From: Priapulus caudatus
Taxonomy: Eukaryota; Priapulida; Priapulimorpha; Priapulimorphida; Priapulidae
Reading direction: 5' to 3'
Length of the DNA: 26,662 nucleotides
Assembly (NCBI RefSeq): GCF_000485595.1
Contig: NW_014578054.1
Location: 1-26,662, forward strand
In this document: piece by piece, positions 9,862 to 20,574 of the stretch
Numbering within the stretch: the stretch's first letter is position 1
Layout: every line of letters begins with the position of its first letter
Notes under the pieces: model-generated
Databases searched by the model: none
The model's input: the letters and a program-made list of their open reading frames with translations, nothing else
Told to the model about the DNA's origin: nothing
Position numbers and translations under genes: made by a program

Positions 9862-10048
9862 CAGGGGCGTAGCTACGGGGGGGGGGGGCCTTTTTTTCTG
9901 TGTCTCCCCGCCAGGTGCCCCCTACTGAAAATTCATGCTTGATAAAAAAAAAATTGAATTAAAAACAATGCCGTTAGAACAGTATAATACAAAGAAAAGT
10001 AATATATTGTGCCCCCCCCCCGCTGAAAAAATCCTAGCTACGCCACTG
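9862..10048. mobile_element. 187-bp hAT-type MITE with 8-bp target duplication
   Basis: The ends CAGGGGCGTAGCTA (9862) and inverted TAGCTACGCCACTG (to 10048) form 14-bp terminal repeats with one mismatch. They are flanked by perfect 8-bp duplications ATCTGTGC at 9854-9861 and 10049-10056. CAG-start termini with an 8-bp duplication are diagnostic of hAT. G and C homopolymer runs sit just inside each end. The element is non-coding. Confidence 0.92.
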
Positions 10049-10056
10049 ATCTGTGC

Positions 10057-10845
10057 CTATATCTAACAGGTAAATTACGTGGATGTCTCTCATGAATTGA
10101 AATTACCGTTAAAACTCATGAAATTCGATAAATTTATTCCAAGATCTGTGTGCAACAGAGGTCTAAGTTAGAGCCAGTCCGTCATAAATCCACCGAAGTA
10201 AATCGTAGTGAGTCGATATTTTCGGCAAGAGCTGAGCGAAAATCGATGAACAACTTTCTAAAAACAATACTTTTATAGGAGCATGTTATAATATTTGTCG
10301 CGAGACATATATATTATTTGTACCAAATTATATAATTTTTAACCAGAATATTACCGCTGTTCTCTCTGTGTTCTCTCTGTGTGTAAACTGTATTAATTTT
10401 CTAAACGTTTCTACAATTCTAACCGGGTAGGCCTACATAGTACTAACCCAATCGCATTCGATTCGCATCTTATGCAAACTGTTTCTGCGCGTGTATTATA
10501 TTATTTTGACGCTAATACACCACCCTTCCCCTCACGTCATCCATCGTCCTTCGTATGTAGCTCTTCACTGATGGCTATCCATGTTTTTTTGTAATGGGGT
10601 GACTCAAGCGGTAAATAGGGTGGCTGTGAGAAACTAGCTAAAAATATTAATAATAGGTAGCAATATAGACCTACTGTGATTGAATTTACTTCAGTATAAA
10701 TAATTAACCACCTACATGAGATATGCAACTTAATTAAGGTAATATATGTGGTCAGCGCAATTGTTACAGATAGTGTCTAAGACATAGCGCACAGAAACAT
10801 TGGGTTTTGGCCATAATTGTCATTAAATAATACCAGGCACCGAGA
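10057..10845. other. No gene seen
   Basis: AT-rich sequence with no credible exon. TTCTCTCTGTG is duplicated in tandem near 10358-10380. Nothing else stands out. Confidence 0.4.
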
Positions 10846-10968
10846 GTGTACGTGCTTGCATGCGGGAGTGATTGTGCGCGTGCGTTAGTACGTGGGCGTG
10901 AGTATGTGCGCGCGCGTGCGTGCGTGTGTGTGTGTGTGTGTGTGCGCGCGCGCGCGTGTGTAACCGCT
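10846..10968 (+). repeat. Second GT/GC alternating tract
   Basis: 'gtgcgcgtgcgt...gtgtgtgtgtgtgtgcgcgcgcgcgcgtgtg' forms another alternating purine-pyrimidine run, purest at about 10906-10960. It is shorter than the tract at 8838-9276 but of the same kind. Confidence 0.9.
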
Positions 10969-13029
10969 ATAGTATTCTACACTATTCGCTTGTATTACAT
11001 TATTTATATTTTATTATTATGTAGTTGTTATTGTTATATTGCTGTGTAGTCCTTAGCCCTCTCCTAGTTCTACCTTCTTCCTCAATCCTATTCACGTAGG
11101 TGACAATGTGCTACAGTGTATTGTCTCTGTGCACGTACGTACGTACCTGTGGCAGAATGAAGAGCTACATGTAGAGTTACATCTAGATACTACTATACAT
11201 CGGTTATCTTACTCCTACTAGCCCGGTGAAATAAAAACTAATACACACACGGTGGGATTTAGGTTAAAAACCTTTATTGTTTACCGCACCCCGCAAATCC
11301 ATCACGATCTAGAGAAAAATTGTCTAAAACATTGTTATAAGTTAATTTATACACTGGTTTTCTTACTAAGTAAAATATTACAACTTTCATTATGCACATT
11401 GCAGCAATTTTTAAAGCTTATATATATATATATTCTTTGTTACCACGCAAATAATATAATATATTCATAATCACAACTCACTATAACAAATCATAGCATG
11501 TACAGTGATAAGATCTTACATCATTCACAAATGCGTGTCCTATGCGTATTTCCCTTTCAACGATATTTAACAATAATCCCCGATTATAAAGATAAACGGA
11601 TTTGACAGGTTACCGTCTCACACCCTGGTCCCATAGTCCCCTAACACGAACAAACAAGTCGAAATTGTCAACTATGAAGACACGAACAAAACCGCAGAAA
11701 CGCCATATATCAAATCTGTTGAGATGATGAAAGAATCTGACAGACTGATTACTCCAAGATGAAAGTAACAGATCTATGTAATAACAAGTTAGCAGCCTTT
11801 CGTGTTTGCGTATTAAAACAAAGTTATGAAATTGCTACACCACAGCCTTGTCTATATAACTATAACTGTAGGTACGTAAGTAAGTCGACCACACTGTAAA
11901 TTTCGCCATAACATACCAGTGCTCATGTGACACAATACAGTGACATTGCGGCTTATTTTAGTGTAACTCCCTAAACAACAACAACATAAAAACATGTAAA
12001 AATCATTAACCAACGAACGAGAGGTTAGTCGCATTAAATTTGAATATTAATACCCGGTTTATATATGATACTGATCATAGTCAGCTGTACCCCGTCTGAA
12101 CAAAATGCAGACACCTGCAAAATGAAACCTGCCGATGCAAACATGGGTTTAGCACTTCCCCGACTTACTTCTGATGCGCGAAGTTACAACCGTCGGATTT
12201 TGGAGGGCTGCTTCGATGGTGCGGTGAGTTGGAGGGGAGGGGGGTCGCCAGTCAGGAATAGCGGCAGTTAACCGAGCATGTTTCGTCGCTCTTTTACTTA
12301 CTATAGTTGAAGGAAGACCCCCCCCCCTGCCGATCATTCTCTGTTATTGTTGAGAGCAAAGGATAAAGATTGATAGCAGGAGAAGAAAGGATGAAGACTA
12401 AGCAGAAATACTCCAGAACGAGTGCAGGATGATAAAATATAAACTTGGAGGGGAGATGATGTAGGAGATTTGTGAGAATGGAGGTTCATGTTGATAGTGT
12501 ACGATTGATACGATTTGCAGATTTAAGTTTTTATTCTGTTGGGTGGAGCATGGGGGTGGGGGAAGCGGAAGGAGTGAAAAGCAGACACAGATCATATAGA
12601 ACAGTAATGTGGCGACGTGGCGACGCGAAATAAGTTGCTGCGCCATAGCAGCTGTTGCCTGATGACTCTTGGTCACATGTCCGAACATGTTACATCCGGA
12701 CAGCGGAATTATACAGAATCAATACGGCAGGCGGGCTGTTCATTGGTTATATTGATCTGTGACGTATGGAATAATGAGATGCCTATATACGCGAGAGATA
12801 AGGGTGTGTATATTCGAGAGTCGGGTGTGGCACTGGCTAGGCCGACCTCCGCATGGACGTTGCAACATAGGTATTCAAATAAAGACGGCTATATCATATA
12901 TAATATACACAACCTCTTCGACCATCACTGTCTACGCTCACTGACCGACGAGTTAGAGTAACGACGAGGTACCAGTGCTACAGTAGCATGTTCAACACGA
13001 AGGCAAACGGGTGGTTAACTAGACTTGAC
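10969..13029. other. Two kilobases without a supported gene
   Basis: AT-rich DNA with scattered microsatellite bits: ACGTACGTACGTAC near 11133-11147, an AT run near 11420-11433, and ATATAATATACA near 12895-12912. A C run lies at about 12318-12327. Short open frames (for example at 12065, 12398 and 12617) show no domain, no conserved motif and no splice support. I looked for reverse-transcriptase and transposase signatures and saw none. Confidence 0.4.
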
Positions 13030-13500
13030 TCTCATATCTTTATCATCTACCCTACCTCTTATCATTAATTACCTTACCTGTCTCACACCGCTTAGCACCT
13101 TCTCTACTACCGCGCACTTACTCACCCATTCTTCTTACTTTCTATTCTGTCTCTCAGCCACGCCACCTCGCATCACTTGACCCTACATAACCGACCATCC
13201 TCTTTCACTATACCTTCAAACCCGCTCCCACGACTACCAATAGTTCAGCTAAACGTCCCCCCACACTTACTTTCCTCCTCCTCCCTTCCTCATCCATTTC
13301 GGCCATTTACTCTATCCTTCTCGGCCGCCTCTACCTATGCTCTCCCCCTTCTCCGCATAACCATCTACCCTTCCCTGCTACCTCTCATCACCATCCTTCT
13401 GTCATTTACGCCTAAATCCCTCCCATGTTATAATTTCACCCTCTCCTCCGGATTCTCTGTCTATCCTTCTCCGCCCGGTCTACCTTAGCTACTCTTACCG
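13030..13500 (+). repeat. Pyrimidine-rich (CT/CCT) low-complexity stretch
   Basis: The plus strand is strongly enriched in C and T for about 470 bases, with motifs such as CTTACTC, CCTCC and TTCTCCGC, which yields a Pro/Ser/Leu-rich 103-codon frame (13177-13488). The frame is explained by composition and has no recognised domain. The strand asymmetry is clear, but its origin (old polypyrimidine repeat or transcription-coupled bias) is open. Confidence 0.55.
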
Positions 13501-13784
13501 GAGATGAGAGCTCTGGTGCACACGCACCCGCTACATACAGTTATTTCTAACTGGCGAAGCCGAATGTATGGCTGTAAGTTCCTATATTCGGGTTTAGCCA
13601 TCACTCAATTGGCATGCAGACGGAATGGGAATTCGTTAATGTAAGTATTGGTTCTCTCATTTAACGACAATTGGCAACGGTTGCAACAGACGAGGATAGA
13701 ACCGTACGTCAACAACGGAACTAGTCGCTCTCCGTCACGGCGGAACTGATTTTTACAACGGGTGCAAGGTTTTAAGGTTTAAAA

Positions 13785-14144
13785 CAGTGGTTCTTAACCT
13801 TTTTGGCCCCACGACCCCATCAGACATTTTTGGCAGGACCGAAACAAAAATTGGAAAAAAAATCAGCCCGATTTATGAAAAAAATGTCTGCCAATACTCA
13901 GTAAATGGGATGGCTGAAATTGCTTCGCAGCCATCTGACGATAAAAAAGTGCTGGGCTTGTGGGCAACCAAATTTAGTCACTACCAGTGCCCGACCGGAC
14001 AAGCGAGGAAAAAAAGTTTTGTAGCACCCTGATAATTATATAGAATTTAAATGGATTTGTTTCATTTATGACCACTTGATGACCCCCGGAAAAACCTCCA
14101 AACGACGCCCATGGGGGTCACGACCTCCAGGTTAAGAACCGCTG
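13785..14144. mobile_element. 360-bp hAT-type non-autonomous element with 8-bp target duplication
   Basis: The left end CAGTGGTTCTTAACCT (13785-13800) and the inverted right end AGGTTAAGAACCGCTG (to 14144) match with one mismatch. The target duplication GTTTAAAA is perfect at 13777-13784 and 14145-14152. The subterminal GGCCCCACGACCCC / GGGGGTCACGACC text is the familiar layout of hAT elements in animals. The 81-codon frame inside has no transposase motif. The intact duplication and near-identical ends suggest a fairly recent insertion. Confidence 0.95.
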
Positions 14145-14227
14145 GTTTAAAAGGTAAGCAACAGCAGGTCAGTGCGCCGGTCTTACGCACTGACTGACGA
14201 CTGACACGGACAACTCTTTAATCATCC

Positions 14228-14345
14228 GCTACAAGCGCACGCGCACACACATATATGCACGCGCACGCACCAAACATATAGGCACGCGCACACATATATA
14301 TGCACGCGCACGCCCCACATATATGCACGCGCACACACATAGGCA
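14228..14345. repeat. ACGCGCAC/ATATAT tandem repeat, about 50-bp unit
   Basis: Blocks of GCACGCGCACACA, CATATATATGCACGCGCACGC and CAAACATATAG alternate two to three times. The run is mostly alternating purine-pyrimidine, so it is another potential Z-DNA segment. The 'ARAYICVCA' frames on the minus strand mirror it. Confidence 0.8.
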
Positions 14346-14410
14346 CGACGACCAACACGATAACCAACGACACACAACGCAAACAATAACAGCCGAATCT
14401 CGCGTATTGA

Positions 14411-14435
14411 GCCCCTCCCCTCCCCTCCCCTCCCA
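14411..14435 (-). promoter_or_regulatory. Predicted G-quadruplex (minus strand)
   Basis: The plus strand reads GCCCCTCCCCTCCCCTCCCC followed by TCCC, so the minus strand has five G runs of 3-4 separated by single A residues. That fits a very stable parallel quadruplex motif with 1-base loops. It sits about 215 bp from a candidate promoter at 14644. A regulatory role is inference. Confidence 0.6.
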
Positions 14436-14643
14436 CCAACCAACCACCCACCCACGTCACACGTGAGGTGCCCGGGCGTGGGGCTGCGCGCGCAGCTCGT
14501 AATGTGAATTCATACGAGCAATATAATTATGTACACCAGTAAAAATGCCGCGTCGCCCAACCGCGCGATCAACATTCCGCGCTGTAAAAAACAATTGGCA
14601 CCTGCTTAAGATTCACCATGGCAACGACGTGACGCCGACTGTC

Positions 14644-14695
14644 CGCGCTTCCCATTGGCGCAACGACGTTAGAACTTTAATAAATAAACCCGCGG
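14644..14695 (+). promoter_or_regulatory. Candidate core promoter (CCAAT and TATA-like)
   Basis: CCATTGG (a CCAAT box in inverted form, 14651-14657) lies about 20 bases before TTTAATAAATAAACCC (14675-14690), a TATA-like stretch followed by GC-rich CCCGCGGAGGGG. Donor-like GTAAGT sites follow (14830-14835 and 15069-15074). No translated exon can be tied to it, so this is a weak call from motif arrangement only. Confidence 0.25.
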
Positions 14696-14739
14696 AGGGG
14701 AAAAAGGCATCTCACAAATATGATCATAACCGATAGAAC

Positions 14740-16696
14740 TGGAAATTAAGAAATAATTCGCAAACGCGAGTGAAACATTAGGAATATATTCGGAAAGAAA
14801 TCTTCGCGGAACTCGTTCGAAATCGTTAGCAGTAAGTGGATGAATTATTTACGTGGCTATCGAAATGATCATTAACCTGAATTATTACTACTTTACACCT
14901 CGTAATCATCATTGGTCGTCGTGGAATTAATTAAACTAATTGAGTAAATGAAAGTACAAACGTGTACACCAGAACAAATAGGTGTTTCGACGCGTTCACG
15001 TGTTCCGTGAAAACACAAATTCTCCGGAATAAAAAATAGCCCGTTTTCGTCGGAATAAACCGTTAACAGTAAGTTAACTGAACCGTTAAGAATAAGTGGG
15101 CCATACTATGTTAGCGAACAAATGCCAAACATAACTTGTACCGCCACGTTTTAACGAAAGAACCTCCCTCGGGGATCATCGCTGCCTAACACCAAAACAA
15201 AGGCTCCACCATCGCTCAACGCATTATGCACATTGAACGGCCCATTAACAAGTTGAGTACACAAATTGCGAGTTAACTGGATTAACGGTGGGCGTGTGTG
15301 TCGAGTACAAGACCTGCCCTGACGCGAGCAAAGAGCAGCAGGGCAGTAGTAACAGCTCTAAAGAAACGCCTCTAGTTACGCTAGAAAGAACCATGGCGGA
15401 CGAACTCCATAACACGAGCTCACTGCACCTACGAGATTCTATCGTTAGTAACACACGGGGTGAAGTGCTGCGTAACTCCCCACGACGCTATAGCAACTCG
15501 GCGTCAATTTACGGATCGAGAAAAGATCAAGAACTGTCCGCACGAAAGATCGAGTAGTGCAAAACAACACACGGTGATAACACCGCCACGCAGCCGAACC
15601 TCTTGCGAATTTCCTAACAATCGACTCGCGCACGGCCTCAGCCACACTCAGTGACACCATCACCACCACTGTCAGTTAGCTAGCTGTACTGCTACCTGTA
15701 CTTACTAGCTAACACTAGCTACGCACCATACCCAACACTCGCGCGCCTCACACAGCGACTCCCTCGATGCATGAGCCACGGACACGTTCTAAAAAAGTCT
15801 ACCATTGTATCAAGAGCTGTATGTATGTCTTTGAACTTAGTCTCAGGGGTGAATAACAAGAAATGGTCATTACTCACCCCCGGTTAGTATGTACACTAAG
15901 GCGATGCGAAGTGGAGGCGCAAAGGATGAATAAGACGAACCAAATATCTTCTCGATTTATGAATCAGCATATTATGTACTCTTACTACTATGCAATCACC
16001 GACTTTCTGCCACACGGCTGCATTGCGTAGGACCACTACAACTGTGTCTGCCACTGGGTTAGTAAGGCAATATCACGCGGACCACGCACGCCCTTACAAA
16101 TCGAATGATAACGAAGTTAGCTTAGGACTGTCCATTATCTTAGGACGAAACGATGCGAGATAGGAATTTAAGTGTCATTGCCGGTATCATGTCGTCCCGT
16201 ACAATACTGGCACTATTTCCGAGCGTGTGTCCGTAACACAATTCCGCGACGCGTGCACGTGAGAACAACAGTTACAGTAAATCTATCAACTAAGACTATT
16301 TACGCCGTTAACACGCGTTCAAGGGGCAGAATAGGGCTTCATAACTTCACCACCGCGGCGCCAGTCGGCAGCACTGTCGCTGCCAGGGCGGCTACACAGC
16401 GGGTGGACAATTTACAATCATAAACATCGATGATTTGGCACGGATACACTTGCCCTCGCTAGTATCATAGGTATAAATGCGCTAACAGTCACCGGTACGT
16501 CAAACTAAGCTCTTTATTGAGATCCTCACGCCGTGAGACTGCTTCTGTTCTCACGTAAAACCACTGTACGACGTCAACAAGGTGGCGCATCCTGGGTAAC
16601 CATCACCCGAGCCCCGAGCCAACACTAAGAACAGTTAGTTATACGGCTAGTACGGTAGTCATTATAGGCTACGGCTGCTCGCCACACACACACACG
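14740..16696. other. Less AT-rich region without an assigned gene
   Basis: The composition is more balanced and CpG-containing than the surroundings. An ATG in excellent context (AGAACCATGGCGGACG, ATG at 15393) opens 55 codons to TAG at 15555-15557, with no known domain. Near-duplicated GTTAGCAGTAAGT / GTTAACAGTAAGT lie at 14825 and 15063. GGTATAAATGC occurs near 16470. This looks like 5' regulatory or untranslated sequence of an unseen gene, but I cannot prove a transcript. Confidence 0.3.
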
Positions 16697-17140
16697 GTGA
16701 AGCAGCAGCAGTCGCGCGCCCACCCGCCATCACCATCACGCATACAAGTCTCTACATGTAGCCAGTCATTCGCTCCCGCTATAGGAAGGAAACGCTTCTC
16801 TCTGGGAGGGAATCCATCCATCGAACCCTCAGCTGTTCCCGTGTGCTCGCTCTCTTACCGATTAGACACTCCCTTCCCCCGCTCCGCCCCGCCGCGCGCA
16901 CGCAGACGCATTGATCGGAAGCTGCCGCATGACGCTGCTAACAGGGACTTCACCAACATCGTTACGTTACGTCACGTCGTTACGTTACGTGACGTCGTTA
17001 AGTTACCGCACGTCGTTACGTTACGTCACGGCGTCGCAACAGACGCGCCGTGTCTCCACATCACGTCGGCGACACCCACCAGCCGCTACATCGCCTGTTC
17101 GCGCAACACTAGAATACGCGACAATAACAACAAAATCACG
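16697..17140 (+). other. Candidate 5' exon ending at a consensus donor
   Basis: A GC-rich open stretch begins near ATG 16697 and runs without a stop through a donor-perfect CACG|GTAAGTAAAC at 17140/17141. The downstream sequence turns AT-rich at once, like an intron. The peptide is Ser/Pro/Arg-rich and includes a six-residue repeat (VTLRHV) caused by an 18-bp DNA repeat. It may be a 5' UTR or coding first exon; no acceptor partner was identified within the next 3 kb. Confidence 0.25.
16960..17031. repeat. 18-bp tandem repeat CGTTACGTTACGTCACGT x4
   Basis: Units start at 16960, 16978, 16996 and 17014. They read CGTTACGTTACGTCACGT, CGTTACGTTACGTGACGT, CGTTAAGTTACCGCACGT and CGTTACGTTACGTCACGG. 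Each well-preserved unit contains ACGTCAC/GTGACGT, a CRE/ATF-like half-site, next to TTACGT. The array lies about 110 bp upstream of a strong splice donor. Confidence 0.85.
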
Positions 17141-17404
17141 GTAAGTAAACAGCAGCAATAAACAACGTCACTAAAGCAAATAAATATACGAAAAAATCGA
17201 GTAAACACTGTTACGGAAAAAAACACAAATGCGCACTAAATTAAATTTCTTAAGCATAAATTGTATATGGTAAATAAGGGCTGAAAGTTAATTACATATT
17301 TTAATGACTAGTTTGTCAGTTTTACAGCGAACACCTGCATATAACCTTTAAGCATTAAAATAAAACAAACTATCGAGATTCAAGCTCTTCTTAATACTAT
17401 CAGT
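17141..17404. other. AT-rich flank of the 83-bp array
   Basis: No gene is seen. At 17276-17328, 'aagggctgaaagttaattacatattttaatgactagtttgtcagttttac' is a diverged partial unit of the array that follows; the text TTAATGACTAGTTTGTCAGT recurs at 17741-17760 on the far side. Confidence 0.5.
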
Positions 17405-17750
17405 TAAATTAAACAATATTTTAGCATGAGTTGTTGCACGGTTACTAAGCGCTGAAAGTTAAATCACATCTTATATTGACTAGCTGTTAAATGAAACAAT
17501 ATTTTAGCATGAGTTGTTGCACGGTTACTAAGCGCTGAAAGTTAAATCACATCTTATATTGACTAGCTGTTAAATGAAACAATATTTTAGCATGAGTTGT
17601 TGCACGGTTACTAAGCGCTGAAAGTTAAATCACATCTTATATTGACTAGCTGTTAAATGAAACAATATTATTAGCATGAGTTGTGCACAGTTAATAAGCG
17701 ATGAAAGTTAAATCACATCTTATATTGACTAATCACATCTTAATGACTAG
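17405..17750 (+). repeat. 83-bp tandem array, about four copies
   Basis: GCATGAGTTG marks each unit at 17424, 17507, 17590 and 17674 (steps 83, 83, 84). A unit holds 'ttgcacggttactaagcgctgaaagttaaatcacatcttatattgactagctgttaaatgaaacaatattttagcatgagttg'. The first copies are almost identical and the last is diverged, which suggests recent expansion from the left. Partial relatives flank both sides. Confidence 0.93.
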
Positions 17751-18335
17751 TTTGTCAGTTTTTTTTTCTATCAACCTTAACAAATCTTACCACATGTCTG
17801 CAGACGGTAACATATGATGGGGGGAATTTCAAAACACGTACCAGAAGTTGCTACACAATAAAGCTGCCTGAACACAGTGTACGTAACATTTGCTTAGCGT
17901 TATAAACAACCAAGCCTAAAGGCAACCAAGACTTATGCGTTTTCTATTATTATCAGTTGAATTAGGAATCAAAATTAACGAGTAAAAGCTGGAACATTTT
18001 GGTTCTCCTTTGCAAAAGCGTAGCAGAGTTTAGCTGGTAGTATAACGGGTAGTCTTCTTGCTTAATTAATTAGTCTCCTTTTCGTTAAGCAGAATCGATG
18101 GATTCACGCTAGCTAAAATTTCACTCGACACCGATGTGGCATCGAAACAAATTGCAAGGATCGAAACCTTTCTTTCATACGTAATATCTGCTGCCGTCAT
18201 GAGAGCCGATTGCACGTGACGCCCAACTCTCTGGGACGTCTTTCACCGTCTTTGATACCTTGAGCAATTCTTGTTGATCGACATGTCTTAGAATGACCTC
18301 CCCAACGAGGATGAATGTACCGTGGGAGGCCTGAG
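17751..18335. other. No gene seen
   Basis: A T run (17758-17766) is followed by mixed AT-rich sequence. I looked for tRNA-like A and B boxes and for coding frames and found nothing convincing. Confidence 0.4.
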
Positions 18336-18499
18336 TGACCTCTATGACGTGTCAGCATGACCTCTATGACGTGTCAGCATGACCTCTATGACGTGTCAGC
18401 ATGACCTCTATGACGTGTCAGCATGACCTCTATGGCATGTCAGCATGACCCCTATGACTGTCCACATGACCTCTACGACACATAGGAATGACCTCAACC
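18336..18499 (+). repeat. 22-bp tandem array TGACCTCTATGACGTGTCAGCA
   Basis: TGACCTCT-type starts fall at 18336, 18358, 18380, 18402, 18424, 18446, 18467 and 18489 (steps 22, then 21-22). The first four or five units are identical or nearly so, with decay to the right. Each unit carries TGACCT (a nuclear-receptor half-site in inverted form) and TGACGTGTCA (CRE-like dyad). It could be a simple minisatellite or a binding-site cluster. Confidence 0.92.
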
Positions 18500-18960
18500 G
18501 ACGGATGAAAGGGTGCGGCAATCTATTCCTTATCATTAAGCACTCCACTCATCCCTGCTTGACTACTGTTGTTTATGAGTATGAACGACAGCATGCTTAA
18601 CTAGGTGACACCGTCGTACGGACATCGTATTGTGTGGCTTCTACACCCTTTGGCCAGAGCGTCACATGGGTCATGAACAACACAGAGGTGCACCTATTAA
18701 GGCACACTACTAGCACTTTGTGCTCATCAGCTGGCAAACCATAGCAGAGTATCACGCCAGCTGTAACACCAATCTCTCACCTACTAACAGGAAACATCGA
18801 ATCGGCGCCCACCGAGATTCGACTGGCTCACGACGCACGCACACGCACAAATAAGTCTGTCGATGACCTGTCACCTTACTAGCTATGTTGCTGCAACGTT
18901 TCTGAAGCTGATGTCTTAGACTTAAGATATATAAATCGTGCCGCATGACATCATATCGTC

Positions 18961-18999
<39 letters not shown>

Positions 19000-19561
19000 T
19001 GAGCTCACGCGGTTATCCTCAACTAGTCATATCCTACACGTGAGCAAGTTATATGGCGCTTGAGTGCCTTCATCGGCAACTATACGATACCATTGCATAC
19101 CAAACTAACAACCATGGCACGTCCACTAACGCGTGGCCATGTACGCAGTGTGACTATGGACACACCCGCTGTTGCCGCTACAATGCCTAGCACTGACTGC
19201 AGGTTCATCACTGCATATTCCATTGCTATCACCTGTTAGTCTAGAGGGCTCTATTACCCGTAAATACGTCAACCGATAACCGCTAGTACACACTCCGCAG
19301 TGGCTGCACCGTAATTATCTCATTCATTATATAATCCATCAGTGCATCACAATAACTTGTTGACAATGACACGGCACTGTGTCAACTTCTAGTACATCAA
19401 AGTGAGAATGACGTCACCGACTCGCGTGACACCACTAGCTGGCGATACAGCCGCAGTAAGTTCATTTCTCCGTCTCCTCTCTGTTAGTAGGTTTAACTGC
19501 AAGCAGCAGCAATCATGCTACATAACTGTAGTCCATCTAGTCTGGTAGTAGAGCATTTTTA
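18500..19561. other. No gene seen; contains an AT microsatellite
   Basis: An (AT)n tract lies at about 18961-18997. The remainder has no recognised exon; CA/CG-rich ACGCACGCACACGCACA sits near 18832-18848. A donor-like GCA|GTAAGT lies near 19455 without coding support. Confidence 0.45.
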
Positions 19562-20273
19562 GCCGAAAAAAAAATAGTGTAAAGACGATTTTTACACCAG
19601 ATGAGCTGGACGTGTCGTAGAACAACATATTCAAAATCCGCAAAAATCTGCTTTGGGGAAAATTTTTTTTTGGGAAGTCTTTGAATATTTTGCACTGTTT
19701 TGCCTGTTTTGTAGTGGGAAATGAGCATGGGCAAGGCTCGTCGAGTGATATAGTGAGGGCAGATTATGTGAAAAAATTGTGGGTTTTGTAGTAAAATTAA
19801 GCACCAAAAATGGCGTGAATGAAGTTAAGGGTATACTAAATTATTTTAGATATAGTGCCAAGCTAATTCTTTTCTGTAACGGCCGTAACAATGGAAAATC
19901 CACCGCGCGATTCTCAATATCTACTAATTGTTTCATCTTTGTAAATATTTGGCCTAAAAACATGAATAAAGTGTCTTTTTATATGTTTTTTGACTTGCAG
20001 AATCTAATGGTATGATTATTTCAGTAAAAAAATGCATGTATTTGAAGATAGGGTACAGGTTAATGCTAAAAATTTAAGATGGCCACCATCTGAATAGTAA
20101 AAATATGTTCTAACTTTGTAAATATTTGCCATAAAAACACAAAACACGCACAAAAGTGCAAAATATTCAAATTTTCCCCAAAGCGGATTTTTGCGGATTT
20201 TAGATATGTTGTTCTATGACACATCCTGCTCATCTGGTGTAAAAATCATCTTTATACCATTTTTTTCCGGGTA
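19562..20273. mobile_element. 0.7-kb fold-back element with about 155-bp inverted arms
   Basis: The left arm (19562-19716) and right arm (about 20120-20273) are inverted copies. Shared text includes ATTTTTACACCAGATGAGC, GTAGAACAACATAT/ATAGAACAACATAT, AAAATCCGCAAAAATC and TTGAATATTTTGCACT. Small indels show some age. The spacer (about 400 bp) has a further direct repeat, CTTTGTAAATATTTG (about 19936 and 20114). No transposase is present and no sure target duplication was found, so it is a MITE or fold-back element of unknown class. RNA from it would form a long hairpin. Confidence 0.85.
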
Positions 20274-20574
20274 GCATCGATATTTAACCTTCAACTACCG
20301 GACTAATCCCGGAATCCACCTACGCTGGTACGTCGGTCGACGCAGCATCTAGTCAGCGACGTGCGTCCGATGACAACCATCTGCGCGAATTCGCCGGGCG
20401 AGGACAAAAGAACGTCCGGCAGCGACCGCGACAATGCGATGTCCATCAACGTTAGTCGCGCGAACGCTTCCGTCGCCATCGCTTCGCTGACAGTGCGAGC
20501 GTTGCCGTAGTTACCAGCACCAAACACAGAAGCTGTGTCCGCCGACCGCACCGTGGGACTGCGTCAGTCTCTCT

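Noticed and set aside
13177-13488. 103-codon Pro/Ser/Leu frame
   Set aside because: Follows from pyrimidine-rich composition; no domain or splice context.
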